This document shows, in pieces, positions 20,482 through 30,213 of a stretch of DNA of 64,000 nt. The notes beneath the pieces are model-generated. The model did no database searches. It was not told the origin of the DNA and saw only the letters and a program-made list of their open reading frames with translations. Within the stretch, counting starts at the first letter, position 1; the number at the start of each line of letters is the position of its first letter. The position numbers were made by a program, and so were the translations under genes. The stretch covers positions 186,001 to 250,000 of the forward strand of contig NZ_CAJPUY010000010.1 of the NCBI RefSeq assembly GCF_905397275.1, written 5' to 3'. This DNA comes from Cupriavidus yeoncheonensis. Its GTDB lineage: Bacteria > Pseudomonadota > Gammaproteobacteria > Burkholderiales > Burkholderiaceae.

Positions 20482-21276
20482 TTACTGGATCTTGGCCTTT
20501 TCCTTGAGGGCCTTCATCATGGCCTGGAACTGCTCGCGCTGCCAGTTCTGGTCACCCATCATCATCTGCATCAGCTGGGGCTTGACCTCTTCGAAGCTCG
20601 GGATCTTCGATTCGCGGACGTCGACGAGCTCGATGATGTGCCAGCCGAACTGGGTCTTGACCGGCGTATCGGTCATCTGGCCCTTCTTCAGACCCGTCAT
20701 GGCCGCCGAAAATTCCGGCACGTAGCTGCCGCTGTTGGCCCAGTCCAGGTCGCCGCCATTGGCCGCCGAGCCCGGGTCCTTGGACGAGGCCTTGGCCAGG
20801 TCCTCGAACTTGGCGCCGCCCTTGATCTTGGCGATGATGGCCTTGGCGTCGGCTTCGTTCGCCACGAGGATGTGGCGCACGTGGTATTCCTTGCCGTTGC
20901 CGAACTGGGACTTGATCTTGTCGTACTGCTTGCGCAGTTCGGCGTCGCTGGCGCCGTGGGTCTTCACGTAGTCTTCGAACACCGCGCCGGCCAGCACGTT
21001 CAGGCGGGCTTGTTCCAACTGCTCCTGCACGTCGTCACGCTGCGTCAGGCCGCGCTTGTTGGCTTCTTGCACCAGCAGTTCGCGGTCGATCAGCATGCTG
21101 CGCGCACGGTCCCGCAACTCCGGGTTTTCGGGCTGGCCGGTGCCGGCGATCAGCTTGTCCAGCTTGGCCGAGGGAATGGCCTTGCCATTCACGACAGCGG
21201 CATTCTGGGCGGCTGCGGGCAGGCTGCCGGCAGCGAGCACAGCCGCCAGGCTGAACGAGAGGACGGTGGTCTTCAT
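20482..21276 (-). CDS. Secreted parvulin-type peptidyl-prolyl isomerase
   Basis: Periplasmic PPIase/foldase. 264 residues. Signal peptide about 1-23 (VLAAGSLPAAAQ), then a SurA/PrsA-like N-terminal helical region (LIDRELLVQEANKRGLTQ), and one parvulin domain at about 130-225 (YHVRHILVANEADAKAII, GSAANGGDLDWANSGSYVPEF, TQFGWHIIELVDVRE). It begins four bases after the bolA stop, so the two are surely co-transcribed. It is the second parvulin in the window, soluble where PpiD is anchored. Confidence 0.88.
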   Translation of the reverse strand: MKTTVLSFSLAAVLAAGSLPAAAQNAAVVNGKAIPSAKLDKLIAGTGQPENPELRDRARSMLIDRELLVQEANKRGLTQRDDVQEQLEQARLNVLAGAVFEDYVKTHGASDAELRKQYDKIKSQFGNGKEYHVRHILVANEADAKAIIAKIKGGAKFEDLAKASSKDPGSAANGGDLDWANSGSYVPEFSAAMTGLKKGQMTDTPVKTQFGWHIIELVDVRESKIPSFEEVKPQLMQMMMGDQNWQREQFQAMMKALKEKAKIQ

Positions 21277-21280
21277 GGAA

Positions 21281-21595
21281 TCAGTTCTGAGAGTTGCTGG
21301 AAGTACCGCGTGAAGTTTCGCGGGATTGGAATTCTTGATCGGTGAACGCGGTCACGGCCAATGCGTGGATCTGCGTGGGGAACAGACCGCGCAGCGCATC
21401 ATACACCATGCGGTGCCGCGCAACGCGGGAGTGCCCCGTAAAGCGCTCGCTGACGATGGTCACGTCATAGTGGCCGCCGCCGGACGCCGCGCCGGCGTGG
21501 CCGGCATGCAACGCGCTGTCGTCGCGCACGACCAGATGGCTGGGGGCGAGCGCTTCGCGCAGCATCGCCTCGATGGTGGCGGGATCAGCTGCCAT
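21281..21595 (-). CDS. bolA: BolA family protein
   Basis: Small KH-like fold protein that works with monothiol glutaredoxins in iron-sulfur handling and affects morphology. 104 residues. It shows ATIEAMLREALAPSHLVVRDDSALHAGH, then HYDVTIVSERFTGHSRVARHRMVYDALRGLF, which contains the conserved BolA helix-turn with His and Arg, and IHALAVTAFTDQE. The frame is open well upstream, but MAADPATIEAML at 21595 is the sensible start. It lies between yciB and the parvulin. Confidence 0.88.
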   Translation of the reverse strand: MAADPATIEAMLREALAPSHLVVRDDSALHAGHAGAASGGGHYDVTIVSERFTGHSRVARHRMVYDALRGLFPTQIHALAVTAFTDQEFQSRETSRGTSSNSQN

Positions 21596-21663
21596 TTGTA
21601 TTCCTTGGGGGTTCTTGGGAGCGAAGCCAGGAAGCACCGGGCCCCGCCATGTGGTGAAGGCGC

Positions 21664-22203
21664 TCAGTCCTGCGTGTTTTCCTGCATGTGGCGCGACAGC
21701 CAGACGCTCTGCGCGATGATGAAGACGAGCATCAGCCCCATGCTGCCGAACAGCTTGAAGTTCACCCAGACGTCCGTGGAGAACTGAAAGGCCACATACA
21801 GGTTCAGCACCCCCATGGCGGCGAAGAAGCCGGCCCATGCCGCATTGAGGCGGCTCCATACCGTGTCGGGCAGCGTGACCTGCTTTTCCATCATGGCGCG
21901 GATCAGGTTCTTGCGCCAGCCGATCACCGAGCCGACCAGCGCAACGGCGAACAGCCAGTACAGCACGGTCGGCTTCCACTTGATGAAGGTCTCGTTGTGC
22001 AGCACCAGGGTGGCGCCGCCGAACACGCCGATGATCAGCAGGCTCACCCACTGCATCGGTTCGACCTTGCGGTGGCGCAGCCATACCCAGCCGATCTGCA
22101 GCACGGTGGCGCCGATGGCCACGGCCGTGGCGGTGTAGATGCCGGCCAGCTTGAAGGCGGCAAAGAAAAGGATGACCGGAAACAGGTCGAAGAGGAATTT
22201 CAT
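21664..22203 (-). CDS. yciB: Inner membrane-spanning protein YciB (septation protein A family)
   Basis: 179 residues, very hydrophobic, with about five to six membrane helices starting at the N-terminus ([25 protein letters not shown]). The family marker PVILFF and the stretch [21 protein letters not shown] are present. Linked to envelope integrity and septation in enterics; exact role uncertain. Followed by bolA and the parvulin on the same strand. Confidence 0.9.
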   Translation of the reverse strand: MKFLFDLFPVILFFAAFKLAGIYTATAVAIGATVLQIGWVWLRHRKVEPMQWVSLLIIGVFGGATLVLHNETFIKWKPTVLYWLFAVALVGSVIGWRKNLIRAMMEKQVTLPDTVWSRLNAAWAGFFAAMGVLNLYVAFQFSTDVWVNFKLFGSMGLMLVFIIAQSVWLSRHMQENTQD

Positions 22204-22226
22204 GCAGGAATAGCTTGGGTTGGCGG

Positions 22227-22270
22227 GCCCGGCTGCGCGCCCGGCCCGCGGGCCGGCTGCACGGCCGGGC
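22227..22270. repeat. Nested GC palindrome between msrB and yciB
   Basis: A perfect 16-base palindrome CCGGCCCG/CGGGCCGG (22241-22256) sits inside an outer inverted pair GCCCGGC (22227-22233) and GCCGGGC (22264-22270). No T run. It may act as an mRNA hairpin after msrB or form a cruciform. Confidence 0.6.
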
Positions 22271-22279
22271 GCATGTGCG

Positions 22280-22690
22280 TCAGCCGTCGCGCTCAGCCGG
22301 GTCGCGATCGTCGAATTTTAACGCAGCCGAGTTGATGCAATAGCGAAGTCCGGTCGGCGCGGGGCCATCCTCGAATACGTGGCCGAGATGGCTGCCGCAT
22401 TCCTTGCAGCGGACCTCGACGCGAACCATGCCATGGGTGTGGTCGGCATGCTCCGCGATCACTTCGCCGTTGATCGGCCGGAAATAGCTGGGCCAGCCGC
22501 AGCCGGCGTCGAACTTGGTGGCCGATTCGAACAGCGGGGTGCCGCAGCCTACGCACTTGTAGATGCCGTTGTCCCAGTGGTCCCAGTAGCGGCCCGTGAA
22601 CGGGCGCTCGGTCGCGGCTTCGCGCGCCACGCGGTATTCGATGTCGGAGAGTTGCTCGCGCCACTCGGCGTCGGTCTTGCTTGTGGTCAT
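22280..22690 (-). CDS. msrB: Peptide-methionine (R)-S-oxide reductase
   Basis: Reduces the R epimer of methionine sulfoxide in damaged proteins. 136 residues. The structural zinc site is complete (Cys46, Cys49, Cys95, Cys98) and catalytic Cys118 sits in [11 protein letters not shown]. The fold signature [11 protein letters not shown] and [10 protein letters not shown] is present. AAAGGA precedes the ATG. It follows selO on the same strand, joining two redox-linked protein-repair and signalling functions. Confidence 0.95.
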   Translation of the reverse strand: MTTSKTDAEWREQLSDIEYRVAREAATERPFTGRYWDHWDNGIYKCVGCGTPLFESATKFDAGCGWPSYFRPINGEVIAEHADHTHGMVRVEVRCKECGSHLGHVFEDGPAPTGLRYCINSAALKFDDRDPAERDG

Positions 22691-22806
22691 GCTGGATCCT
22701 TTCGGTAGGGGGCTGGCGCTTCATGCCGGCCCCACGCATTGGTCGCGGCCGTTGTTCGAACCTTACACCAGCCCGGAGGCGCGTGCCGGGCGGCGCCAGG
22801 CCGACT

Positions 22807-24369
22807 TCACGACGAGCAGCTCACTTCCAGGCCCGACGCCCAGTCTGGCGGCAGCGCGGCGTAGGCTTCCGATTCCGGCTGTTCGTCGAAGGGACGCGAC
22901 AGCACGGCGAGCAGCCTGTCCACCTCGCTGAAATCCTTCTCCCGCGCGCGGCGGATGGCGGTTTCGGCCAGATGGTTGCGCAGTACGAACTTGGGGTTGA
23001 CCGCCAGCATGGCGGCGCGCCGGGTGGTGTCGTCCGACTGTTCCGCCCGCAGCCGGGCCCGGTAACCCTCCGCCCAGGTATCCCAGGCGGCACGGTCGAG
23101 GAACAGGTCGCGCACCGGCGCGTCGCTGGCGCCATCAGCGGAGGAGATGTGGGCCAGCTTGCGCCAGAACAAGGTGTAGTCCACGCGTTGTTGATGCAGA
23201 AGCTGGAACAGGCTGTTCATCAGCGGCTCGTCTTCCTTGTCGCCGCCGGCGGGCATGCGCAGGCCCAGCTTGGCGCGGTAGTGGCGGAAGAACTCGCTGG
23301 CATAGCGGTCGCGGAACGGGTCGAGCGCTTCGCGCGCCTGCGCCACGGCGCCGTCACGCGCGGTGTCGCCGGCATCCGGCTCCAGCCACAGCGGCAGCAG
23401 CGCCTGTGCCAGGCAGTGCAGGTTCCAGAACGCGATCTGCGGCTGCTGGCTGTACGCGTAGCGGCCCTGGGTGTCCGAGTGGTTGCAGATGTGGTTGGCG
23501 TCGAACGCGTCAAGGAAGCCGAACGGACCGTAATCGATGGTCAGGCCGAGGATCGACATATTGTCCGTATTCATCACGCCGTGGCAGAAGCCGATCGCCT
23601 GCCAGTGCGCCACCATGTCGGCCGTGCGCAGCGCGACCTCGCGCAGCAGCGCCTGGTAGGGCTGGGCGGACTCGCGGCAGGCAGGCATGAAATTGTCGAT
23701 GACAAAATCGGCGAGCTGGCGCAGCGCGGCAACGTCTTCGTGCGCGGCAAAGTGTTCGAAGTGCCCGAAGCGGATGAACGTGGGCGCAAGCCGCGTCACC
23801 ACCGCGGCGGTCTCGATGGTCTCGCGCCGCACGGGCGCGTCGGAACCGATGATGCTCAGCGCGCGCGTGGTCGGCACGCCGAGCGCCGCCATGGCTTCCG
23901 AGCACAGGTATTCGCGGATCGATGAGCGCAGCACCGCGCGACCGTCCGCCATGCGCGAATAGGGCGTGAGTCCCGCGCCCTTGAGCTGGATCTCCCACGG
24001 CCCGGCATCGGTCTGTGCCTGCGCCAGGCGGATCGCCCGGCCATCGCCAAGCTGGCCCGCCCATACGCCGAACTGGTGCCCGGAATATACGGTGGCCAGC
24101 GGGTCGGCCCATGCGGGAACGCTGTTGCCGACGAACGCTTCAATGAACTCCGGCTGCGCCGACGCCTCGGCCGGCATGCCGAGCAGCGCGGCGGCGGCCG
24201 GCGCCATGCTCACCAGGTAGGGCGAAGGCAGCGGCGTGGGGCGCAGCCGCGTGAAAAAGCGCTCGCCAAGCCCGGCAAAGCCGGGCGTGGTACGGAATGG
24301 CGCCTCGAACGTTGCGCTGTAGCCGGCGGCATCGCGCTGTGCGGAAGGGGGATTGAGGGTATCGGACAT
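22807..24369 (-). CDS. selO: Protein adenylyltransferase SelO (YdiU family)
   Basis: Pseudokinase-fold enzyme that transfers AMP to Ser, Thr or Tyr of target proteins, linked to the oxidative-stress response. 520 residues. Motifs include [28 protein letters not shown]-type [29 protein letters not shown], and [25 protein letters not shown] with the catalytic Asn-Asp residues. The C-terminus ends VSCSS, so the conserved redox residue is Cys518, as in E. coli, rather than selenocysteine. It heads a minus-strand run with msrB, yciB, bolA and parvulin. Confidence 0.93.
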   Translation of the reverse strand: MSDTLNPPSAQRDAAGYSATFEAPFRTTPGFAGLGERFFTRLRPTPLPSPYLVSMAPAAAALLGMPAEASAQPEFIEAFVGNSVPAWADPLATVYSGHQFGVWAGQLGDGRAIRLAQAQTDAGPWEIQLKGAGLTPYSRMADGRAVLRSSIREYLCSEAMAALGVPTTRALSIIGSDAPVRRETIETAAVVTRLAPTFIRFGHFEHFAAHEDVAALRQLADFVIDNFMPACRESAQPYQALLREVALRTADMVAHWQAIGFCHGVMNTDNMSILGLTIDYGPFGFLDAFDANHICNHSDTQGRYAYSQQPQIAFWNLHCLAQALLPLWLEPDAGDTARDGAVAQAREALDPFRDRYASEFFRHYRAKLGLRMPAGGDKEDEPLMNSLFQLLHQQRVDYTLFWRKLAHISSADGASDAPVRDLFLDRAAWDTWAEGYRARLRAEQSDDTTRRAAMLAVNPKFVLRNHLAETAIRRAREKDFSEVDRLLAVLSRPFDEQPESEAYAALPPDWASGLEVSCSS

Positions 24370-24660
24370 TGTCTGGGGGCGGACCGCGCGGCGATGGATT
24401 CAGGCATTGATTGGCGAATGCCGCGTGTGGGCGGTGCAGCGCCGCCATGCCGCTTCTCCCGGAAGTGCGCTTGCGTGCTAGGGAAAACGACATGTTGAGG
24501 CGCAACATGGCTCGCAGTATTGTACTTCCACATCCGGATCAGGCCCGCCTGGCTGCCTCGTGACACGCAATCTTCTTCCCATTGATTGCGTCGATGAATC
24601 CGGTGCATGAAACCTCGCAGAATTGCGGCTCTGAATATGGCAGTGCACAACGGAATCCCG

Positions 24661-24689
24661 TTGACGTTGATCCAAGGCGTGGGAACAAT
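24661..24689 (+). promoter_or_regulatory. Candidate promoter of the acyl-CoA ligase
   Basis: TTGACG at 24661-24666 (five of six) and AACAAT at 24684-24689 (four of six) with a 17-base spacer. The expected transcription start near 24696 places the GAACG dyad at 24702 just downstream, a usual place for a repressor. Confidence 0.45.
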
Positions 24690-24701
24690 CGCCAAAAAAT
24701 A

Positions 24702-24713
24702 GAACGGTTGTTC
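24702..24713. promoter_or_regulatory. GAACG-type operator before the acyl-CoA ligase
   Basis: GAACGGTTGTTC, a dyad with AT-rich flanks (AAAAT before, GTTTT after). Related dyads lie before fadB (33569) and beside the alcohol dehydrogenase (48734). A TetR-type repressor of fatty-acid genes is inferred. Confidence 0.5.
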
Positions 24714-24753
24714 GTTTTCAGACGAGAATTATTAAAACTCAGGAGACTGTTTC

Positions 24754-26379
24754 ATGGCATTGATGGGTCAAATGATGAGCGCGCCGCTGCTCATTTCCTC
24801 GATCATCAAGCATGCTGCCCGCTACTACGGCGGCACCGAAATCGTCTCGCGACGTACCGAAGGCGACCTTCACCGCTACACCTATCGCGACTGCGAGTTG
24901 CGCGCCCGCAAAGTGGCCCAGGCGCTCGGCGCGCTCGGCGTGAAGCCGGGCGAGCGCGTTGGCACGCTGGCCTGGAATGGCTATCGCCACCTTGAGATCT
25001 ACTATGGCGTGTCCGGCACGGGCGCCGTCTGCCACACCATCAACCCGCGCCTGTTCCCGGAGCAGATCGCCTATATCGTCAACCACGCCGAAGACGGCTA
25101 TGTCTTCTTCGACCTGACCTTCCTGCCGCTGGTGGAAGGCGTGGCGCCGCATTGCCCGAACGTGAAGGGCTGGGTGCTGATGAGCGACCGCGCCCATATG
25201 CCGGCCGAGTCCAAGGCGAAGCTGCTGTGCTATGAGGACCTGATCGACGCGCAGGACGGCAACTACGAGTGGCCGCAGTTCGACGAGAACCTCGCGTCGA
25301 GCCTGTGCTACACCTCGGGCACGACCGGCAACCCGAAGGGGGCCCTGTACTCGCACCGTTCGACCGTGCTGCATTCCTACGCGTCGGCGCTGCCCGATGC
25401 GCTGGGTTGTTCGGCGCGCGACGTGATCCTGCCTGTCGTGCCGATGTTCCACGTCAATGCCTGGGGCCTGCCGTATTCGGTGCCGCTGGTCGGCGCCAAG
25501 CTGGTGTTCCCGGGCCCGAAGCTGGACGGAGCGTCGCTCTTCGAACTGTTCGAGCAGGAGAAAGTCACGTTCTCCGCCGGCGTGCCGACGGTCTGGCTGG
25601 GCCTGCTGCAACACGTACAGGCCAACAAGCTGGCGTTCTCGACCTTCCGCCGCACCGTGATCGGCGGCTCGGCCGCGCCGCCCGCCATGATCCGCGCGCT
25701 CGAGGCGCTGGACGTCGAGGTGATCCACGCCTGGGGCATGACCGAGATGTCGCCGCTGGGCACGTCCTGCAAGCTGCTGGCCAAGCATGAGGACCTGCCG
25801 GACGCCGAGCGCCACAAGATCCTGGAGAAGCAGGGCCGTGTCATCTACGGCGTGGACATGAAGATCGTCGACGGCGATGGCAACGAGATGCCGTGGGACG
25901 GCAAGGCCTTCGGTGACCTGATGGTGCGCGGCCCGTGGATCATCGATCGCTACTTCCGCAACGACGCGAACCCGCTCGTCGACGGCTGGTTCCCGACCGG
26001 CGATGTGGCCACGATCGATCCCGACGGCTACATGCAGATCACCGACCGCAGCAAGGACGTGATCAAGTCCGGCGGCGAATGGATCTCGTCGATCGATATC
26101 GAGAACGTGGCCGCCGCCCATCCGGCCGTGCACATGGCCGCCTGCATTTCCGTGTACCACCCGAAGTGGGACGAGCGCCCGCTGCTCGTCGTGGTGAAGA
26201 AGCCGAACGCCGAAGTCACCAGGGAAGAACTGCTGAAGTTCTTCGAGGGCAAGGTCGCCAAGTGGTGGATTCCCGACGATGTGGCTTTCGTCAGCGAGAT
26301 CCCGCTGACCGCCACCGGCAAGATGCAGAAGCTCAAGCTGCGCGACCAGTTCAAGGACTACCGCCTGCCGACTGCCTGA
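24754..26379 (+). CDS. AMP-forming acyl-CoA synthetase, 3-(methylthio)propionyl-CoA ligase type
   Basis: Activates a carboxylic acid to its CoA thioester through an acyl-adenylate. 541 residues. AMP-binding motif [11 protein letters not shown] at 186-196, [43 protein letters not shown] hinge region, and C-terminal catalytic Lys in [10 protein letters not shown]. The sequence style matches the medium-chain / DmdB-like ligase group rather than E. coli FadD; the true substrate is not fixed by sequence. CAGGAGA precedes the ATG. It is followed by an ABC importer for small organic acids or amino acids, so uptake and activation may be coupled. Confidence 0.85.
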   Translation: MALMGQMMSAPLLISSIIKHAARYYGGTEIVSRRTEGDLHRYTYRDCELRARKVAQALGALGVKPGERVGTLAWNGYRHLEIYYGVSGTGAVCHTINPRLFPEQIAYIVNHAEDGYVFFDLTFLPLVEGVAPHCPNVKGWVLMSDRAHMPAESKAKLLCYEDLIDAQDGNYEWPQFDENLASSLCYTSGTTGNPKGALYSHRSTVLHSYASALPDALGCSARDVILPVVPMFHVNAWGLPYSVPLVGAKLVFPGPKLDGASLFELFEQEKVTFSAGVPTVWLGLLQHVQANKLAFSTFRRTVIGGSAAPPAMIRALEALDVEVIHAWGMTEMSPLGTSCKLLAKHEDLPDAERHKILEKQGRVIYGVDMKIVDGDGNEMPWDGKAFGDLMVRGPWIIDRYFRNDANPLVDGWFPTGDVATIDPDGYMQITDRSKDVIKSGGEWISSIDIENVAAAHPAVHMAACISVYHPKWDERPLLVVVKKPNAEVTREELLKFFEGKVAKWWIPDDVAFVSEIPLTATGKMQKLKLRDQFKDYRLPTA

Positions 26380-26394
26380 GGCGGGAACGGGCAT

Positions 26395-26433
26395 CCGCCC
26401 TTGCCGTGCCTGCTTGCGGCACGGCGAGGGCGG
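26395..26433 (+). other. Long GC hairpin between ligase and binding-protein genes
   Basis: 16-bp stem (26395-26410 with 26418-26433, one T-G pair) and a 7-base loop, starting 16 bases after the ligase stop, with no T run. It may be an RNA processing or stability element or a weak terminator. Confidence 0.6.
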
Positions 26434-26523
26434 GGCAGCCGGCGGCGCGCGCAGAGCGCTGGAGCGCCCGCCCGGCAAGCCGCAATCGATGACAAGCCAA
26501 CGACAAGAGTGAAGGAGACAGGT

Positions 26524-27774
26524 ATGACCAAAATGCGTCCGCTGGTGGCCGGCGTGGCCGCGTTCGCGGCACTGGGTTCTGCGCTGGTTTCGGGCACGGC
26601 ACTCGCGGATACGGTGAAGATCGCCTTCATCGATCCGCTCTCGGGGCTCATGGCCCCCGTTGGACAGAACCAGCTCAAGAGCTGGCAGTACGTGGCCGAG
26701 GTGGCCAACCAGAAGGGATGGGGCGGCCCGCACAAGTTCGAGGTGGTCGGCTTCGACAACAAGCTGTCGCCGCAGGAGAGCCTGACGATCCTGAAGCAGG
26801 TGGCGGATCAGGGCATCCGCTACATCGTGCAGGGCAATGGCTCCTCGGTGGGCATGGCGCTGGAAGACGCGGTGGCCAAGCACAACGAGCGCAATCCGGG
26901 CAAGGAGATCGTCTACCTGAACTACGCCGCGGTGGACCCGGACATGACCAACAGCAAGTGCAATTACTGGCATTTCCGGCTCGACGCCAACTCCGACATG
27001 AAGATGGAGGCCCTGACCACCTACCTGGCCAAGGACCCCAGCGTCAAGAAGGTCTACCTGATCAACCAGAACTACTCGTTCGGCCATCAGGTGGCACGTG
27101 CGGCCAAGGACTACCTGAAGCGCAAGCGCCCGGATATCCAGATCGTCGGCGAGGACCTGCACCCGCTGGCGCAGGTGAAGGACTTCGCGCCGTATGCGGC
27201 CAAGATCAAGGCCTCGGGCGCCGATACCGTCATCACCGGCAACTGGGGCAGCGACCTCGCGCTGCTGATCAAGGCGGGCAAGGACGCCGGCCTGACCACC
27301 AACTACTACACGTACTACGCCGGCACCACCGGCGTGCCGACGGCCATGGGCGCCGCCGGTGCCGAGCACGTCAAGTACGTCGGCTACTTCAACGCGAACA
27401 ACGAGGGCTTCAAGGGCTCCGACATCATCGAGGGCTACAAGAAGAAGTACAACGACGACTTCTACGTGATGGCCGCCTACACCGGCGTGGCCATGCTGGC
27501 CAAGGCCGTCAAGACCGCCAGCTCCACCGATCCGGTCAAGGTCGCCAAGGCCATGGAAGGCATCAAGGTGGACAGCATGAACGGCCCGGTCGAGATGCGC
27601 AACACCGACCACCAGGCCCAGCAGTCGCTGGTGGTGGCGACCTGGACCAAGGTCAACGGCAAGGACGTCAAGTACGACCAGGAGAACACCGGCTACGGCT
27701 GGAAGACCAACGCGCTGATGGACCAGTACGTCGCGGCGCAGCCGACTTCCTGCCAGATGAAGCGGCCGGGCTGA
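26524..27774 (+). CDS. HAAT-family ABC transporter substrate-binding protein
   Basis: Periplasmic type I binding protein of the branched-chain amino acid (LivJ/LivK) family. 416 residues with signal peptide about 1-28 (SALVSGTALA/D). The mature start DTVKIAFIDPLSGLMAPVGQNQLKSWQ is typical, followed by the two-lobe pattern (GNGSSVGMALEDAV, YFNANNEGFKGSDI). AAGGAGACAGG precedes the ATG at 26524; the frame is open earlier but without a signal. Ligand unknown. Next to an acyl-CoA ligase, an organic or fatty acid is as likely as an amino acid. Confidence 0.85.
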   Translation: MTKMRPLVAGVAAFAALGSALVSGTALADTVKIAFIDPLSGLMAPVGQNQLKSWQYVAEVANQKGWGGPHKFEVVGFDNKLSPQESLTILKQVADQGIRYIVQGNGSSVGMALEDAVAKHNERNPGKEIVYLNYAAVDPDMTNSKCNYWHFRLDANSDMKMEALTTYLAKDPSVKKVYLINQNYSFGHQVARAAKDYLKRKRPDIQIVGEDLHPLAQVKDFAPYAAKIKASGADTVITGNWGSDLALLIKAGKDAGLTTNYYTYYAGTTGVPTAMGAAGAEHVKYVGYFNANNEGFKGSDIIEGYKKKYNDDFYVMAAYTGVAMLAKAVKTASSTDPVKVAKAMEGIKVDSMNGPVEMRNTDHQAQQSLVVATWTKVNGKDVKYDQENTGYGWKTNALMDQYVAAQPTSCQMKRPG

Positions 27775-27786
27775 TCCTGCCCACGG

Positions 27787-27872
27787 CGGGCCGGCCGGCA
27801 GCATAAAGCCGGCCGCCCGATCCTGCATACTTTCGGTCGAAACCGGGGAGCGTCCGGGTACCACGTACCCGG
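27787..27872 (+). other. Two hairpins between binding protein and permease
   Basis: First: 12-bp stem with one bulged C (27787-27799 with 27808-27819) and loop AGCATAAA. Second: 8-bp stem CCGGGTAC / GTACCCGG (27854-27872), 3-base loop. Neither has a T run. Such structures commonly protect binding-protein mRNA so that it exceeds permease mRNA. Confidence 0.6.
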
Positions 27873-27941
27873 CATGACGGCGCTCACCCTTGTTCAAACC
27901 GGATGGCTGCGCTGTGGCGCAGCCAGATTGAAGGATAAGTT

Positions 27942-28889
27942 GTGGAATTCTTCGTCATCTCACTGCTGAACGGCATCAGCTACGGGCTGCTGCTGTTCAT
28001 GCTCTCGTCTGGTCTTACCCTGATCTTCAGCATGATGGGCGTGCTCAATTTCGCGCACGCCAGCTTCTACATGCTGGGGGCCTACTTTGCCTATACCGTG
28101 GCCAGCAAGATCGGATTCTGGCCCGCGCTGATCCTGGCGCCGCTGCTGGTGGCATGTGCCGGCGCACTGGTGGAGCGCTTCGGCCTGCGCACCGTGCACA
28201 AGTACGGCCACGTGGCTGAGCTGCTGTTCACGTTCGGCCTGGCCTACCTGATCGAGGAGGGCGTCAAGCTTGTGTGGGGCCTGGCCGCCGTGCCGTACCG
28301 CATTCCGGCCGAACTGGACGGGCCGCTGTTCACGGTGTTCACCTCGTCGTTCCCGAAGTACCGCGCTTTCATGATGCTGGTTTCGCTGGGCATGCTGGTG
28401 GCGATCTATCTCGTGCTCACGCGCACGCGCATTGGCCTGGTGATCCAGGCCGCGCTGACGCACCCCGAGATGGTCGAGGCGCTCGGCCACAATGTGCCGC
28501 GCGTATTCATGATGGTGTTCGGCGGCGGCGCCGCCCTGGCGGGGCTGGCCGGCGTGATCGGCGGCAATGCCTTTGTCACCGAGCCGTCGATGGCGGCGGC
28601 GGTCGGCTCGATCGTCTTCGTCGTGGCGGTGGTGGGCGGCATGGGATCGCTGGTGGGCGCTTTCATCGCGTCCATCCTGATCGGCGTGCTGCAGACCTTC
28701 GCGGTGACCATCGATGCCTCGCTGGCTGGCCTGTTCGGCAGCATCGGGCTGGCCGTGAGCGACACCACGCCGTTCTATTCGCTGTGGAAGCTCACCGTGG
28801 CCCAGGTGGCGCCGGTGCTGCCTTACCTGCTGCTGGTGCTGATGCTGATCTTCCGGCCGCGCGGCCTGATGGGAACCCGGGAGAGCTAA
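27942..28889 (+). CDS. HAAT ABC transporter permease, LivH type
   Basis: Integral membrane half of the importer. 315 residues with about eight hydrophobic helices. LivH-type stretches: SLLNGISYGLLLFMLSSGLTLIFSMMGVLNFAHASFYMLGAY and the cytoplasmic coupling region AALTHPEMVEALGHNVPRVFMMVFGGGAALAGLAGV. Starts with GTG at 27942 behind AAGGATAA. Four bases separate it from the second permease gene. Confidence 0.88.
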   Translation: MEFFVISLLNGISYGLLLFMLSSGLTLIFSMMGVLNFAHASFYMLGAYFAYTVASKIGFWPALILAPLLVACAGALVERFGLRTVHKYGHVAELLFTFGLAYLIEEGVKLVWGLAAVPYRIPAELDGPLFTVFTSSFPKYRAFMMLVSLGMLVAIYLVLTRTRIGLVIQAALTHPEMVEALGHNVPRVFMMVFGGGAALAGLAGVIGGNAFVTEPSMAAAVGSIVFVVAVVGGMGSLVGAFIASILIGVLQTFAVTIDASLAGLFGSIGLAVSDTTPFYSLWKLTVAQVAPVLPYLLLVLMLIFRPRGLMGTRES

Positions 28890-28893
28890 AGCC

Positions 28894-30213
28894 ATGGGAA
28901 TCGAATCGACGATGGAACAACGCCGTGAAGCGGTCATAACCGGCCGTACCGTGCACTACAAGCCGCTGAACCTCGCGCGCTGGCTGATCTGGGGCCTGAC
29001 CGTGCTGGTGATGCTGGTGCTGCCGCTGATCTTCAGCGGCGGGTTCGCGATCACGCTGATGTCGCAGATGGGCATCATGGTGATCTTCGCGCTGTCGTAC
29101 AACATGCTGCTCGGCCAGACCGGCATGCTGTCGTTCGGGCACGCGGTGTATTCGGGGCTGGGCGCCTTCATTGCCGTGCACGTGCTCAATATGGTCGGCG
29201 CGGGCAAGGTGTGGTTGCCGGTGTCGATGCTGCCGCTGGTGGGCGGCGTGGCCGGCGCCTTCTTCGGCGTGCTGTTCGGCTACGTGACCACCAAGAAGTC
29301 GGGCACCACCTTCGCCATGATCACCATGGGCATCGGCGAGATGGTGTTCGCCAGCTCGCTGATGTTCCCCGAGTTCTTCGGCGGCGAGGGCGGCATCTCC
29401 ACCAACCGCGTGGTGGGTGACCCATTCCTCGGCATCAGCTTCGGTCCCGGGCGTCAGGTCTACTACCTGATCGCCGCATGGTGCCTGGTGTCGATGGTGG
29501 CGATGTATGCCTGGACGCAGACACCGCTCGGACGCATCGCCAATGCGGTGCGCGACAACCCCGAGCGCGTCGAGTTCATCGGCTACAACACGCAGCGCGT
29601 GCGCTATCTGGTGCTGATCCTGTCGGCGTTCTTCGCCGGGATATCGGGTGCGCTGTCGGCGATCAATTTCGAGATCGTCTCGGCCGAGAACGTCAGCGCG
29701 GTGCGCTCCGGCGGCGTGCTGCTGGCGGCGTTCATCGGTGGCGCGGGCGTCTTCTTCGGGCCGATCATCGGTGCGGTGGTCTTCATGCTGTTCGCGGTGG
29801 CGCTGTCGGACCTGACCAAGGCGTGGCTGCTGTACCTGGGCCTGTTCTTCGTGCTGATGGTGATGTTCGTGCCGGGCGGCATTGCCAGCCTGCTGCTGAT
29901 GCAGATGCCGCTGGTGGCGAAGGGCAAGTTCAGGCAGATGCTGCCGTCCTACGGGCGCGCGGCGGCGGCCGGCGTGGTGCTGCTCGCGGCCATGATCCTG
30001 ACCGTGGAGCTGGTCTACAAGGTGCAGGTCGACAGCGCCAACGGCACCGACATGTCGCTGTTCGGCATCGGCTTCGATGCGGGCACGCTTGTACCGTGGG
30101 CGGTCGCGGCCGTGCTGTGGGTGGCCGGGCTGCTGGCCTGGCGCATGGCAGCGGCGCGCGTGCGTGCCGCCTTGGACAAGGTGCAAGGGGAAATCGCGGG
30201 AGGCAGGGCATGA
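28894..30213 (+). CDS. HAAT ABC transporter permease, LivM type
   Basis: Second permease. 439 residues with a longer N-terminus and roughly ten membrane helices. Core motifs: LSYNMLLGQTGMLSFGHAVYSGLGA, ITMGIGEMVFASSLMFPEFFGG and AVRDNPERVEFIGYNTQRVRYLVLILSAFFAGISGAL, the LivM coupling helix. An extra pair of helices near the C-terminus (RAAAAGVVLLAAMILTVELV, VPWAVAAVLWVAGLLAWRM) lengthens it beyond most LivM proteins. Start at 28894 behind GGGAGAG; an alternative ATG lies at 28912. Its stop overlaps the next ATG (ATGA). Confidence 0.87.
   Translation: MGIESTMEQRREAVITGRTVHYKPLNLARWLIWGLTVLVMLVLPLIFSGGFAITLMSQMGIMVIFALSYNMLLGQTGMLSFGHAVYSGLGAFIAVHVLNMVGAGKVWLPVSMLPLVGGVAGAFFGVLFGYVTTKKSGTTFAMITMGIGEMVFASSLMFPEFFGGEGGISTNRVVGDPFLGISFGPGRQVYYLIAAWCLVSMVAMYAWTQTPLGRIANAVRDNPERVEFIGYNTQRVRYLVLILSAFFAGISGALSAINFEIVSAENVSAVRSGGVLLAAFIGGAGVFFGPIIGAVVFMLFAVALSDLTKAWLLYLGLFFVLMVMFVPGGIASLLLMQMPLVAKGKFRQMLPSYGRAAAAGVVLLAAMILTVELVYKVQVDSANGTDMSLFGIGFDAGTLVPWAVAAVLWVAGLLAWRMAAARVRAALDKVQGEIAGGRA

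Larger units (their letters stand above)
24370..24753. promoter_or_regulatory. 384-base divergent control region of selO and the acyl-CoA ligase
   Basis: No gene is supported here. It holds a plus-strand promoter candidate (24661-24689) and a palindromic operator (24702-24713), both listed separately. No clear selO promoter was identified. Confidence 0.6.

Noticed and set aside
24739..27897. Open frame of 1052 codons on the minus strand across the ligase and binding protein
   Set aside because: Shadow of two well-recognised plus-strand genes; low-complexity composition and it crosses their operon gap without any motif.
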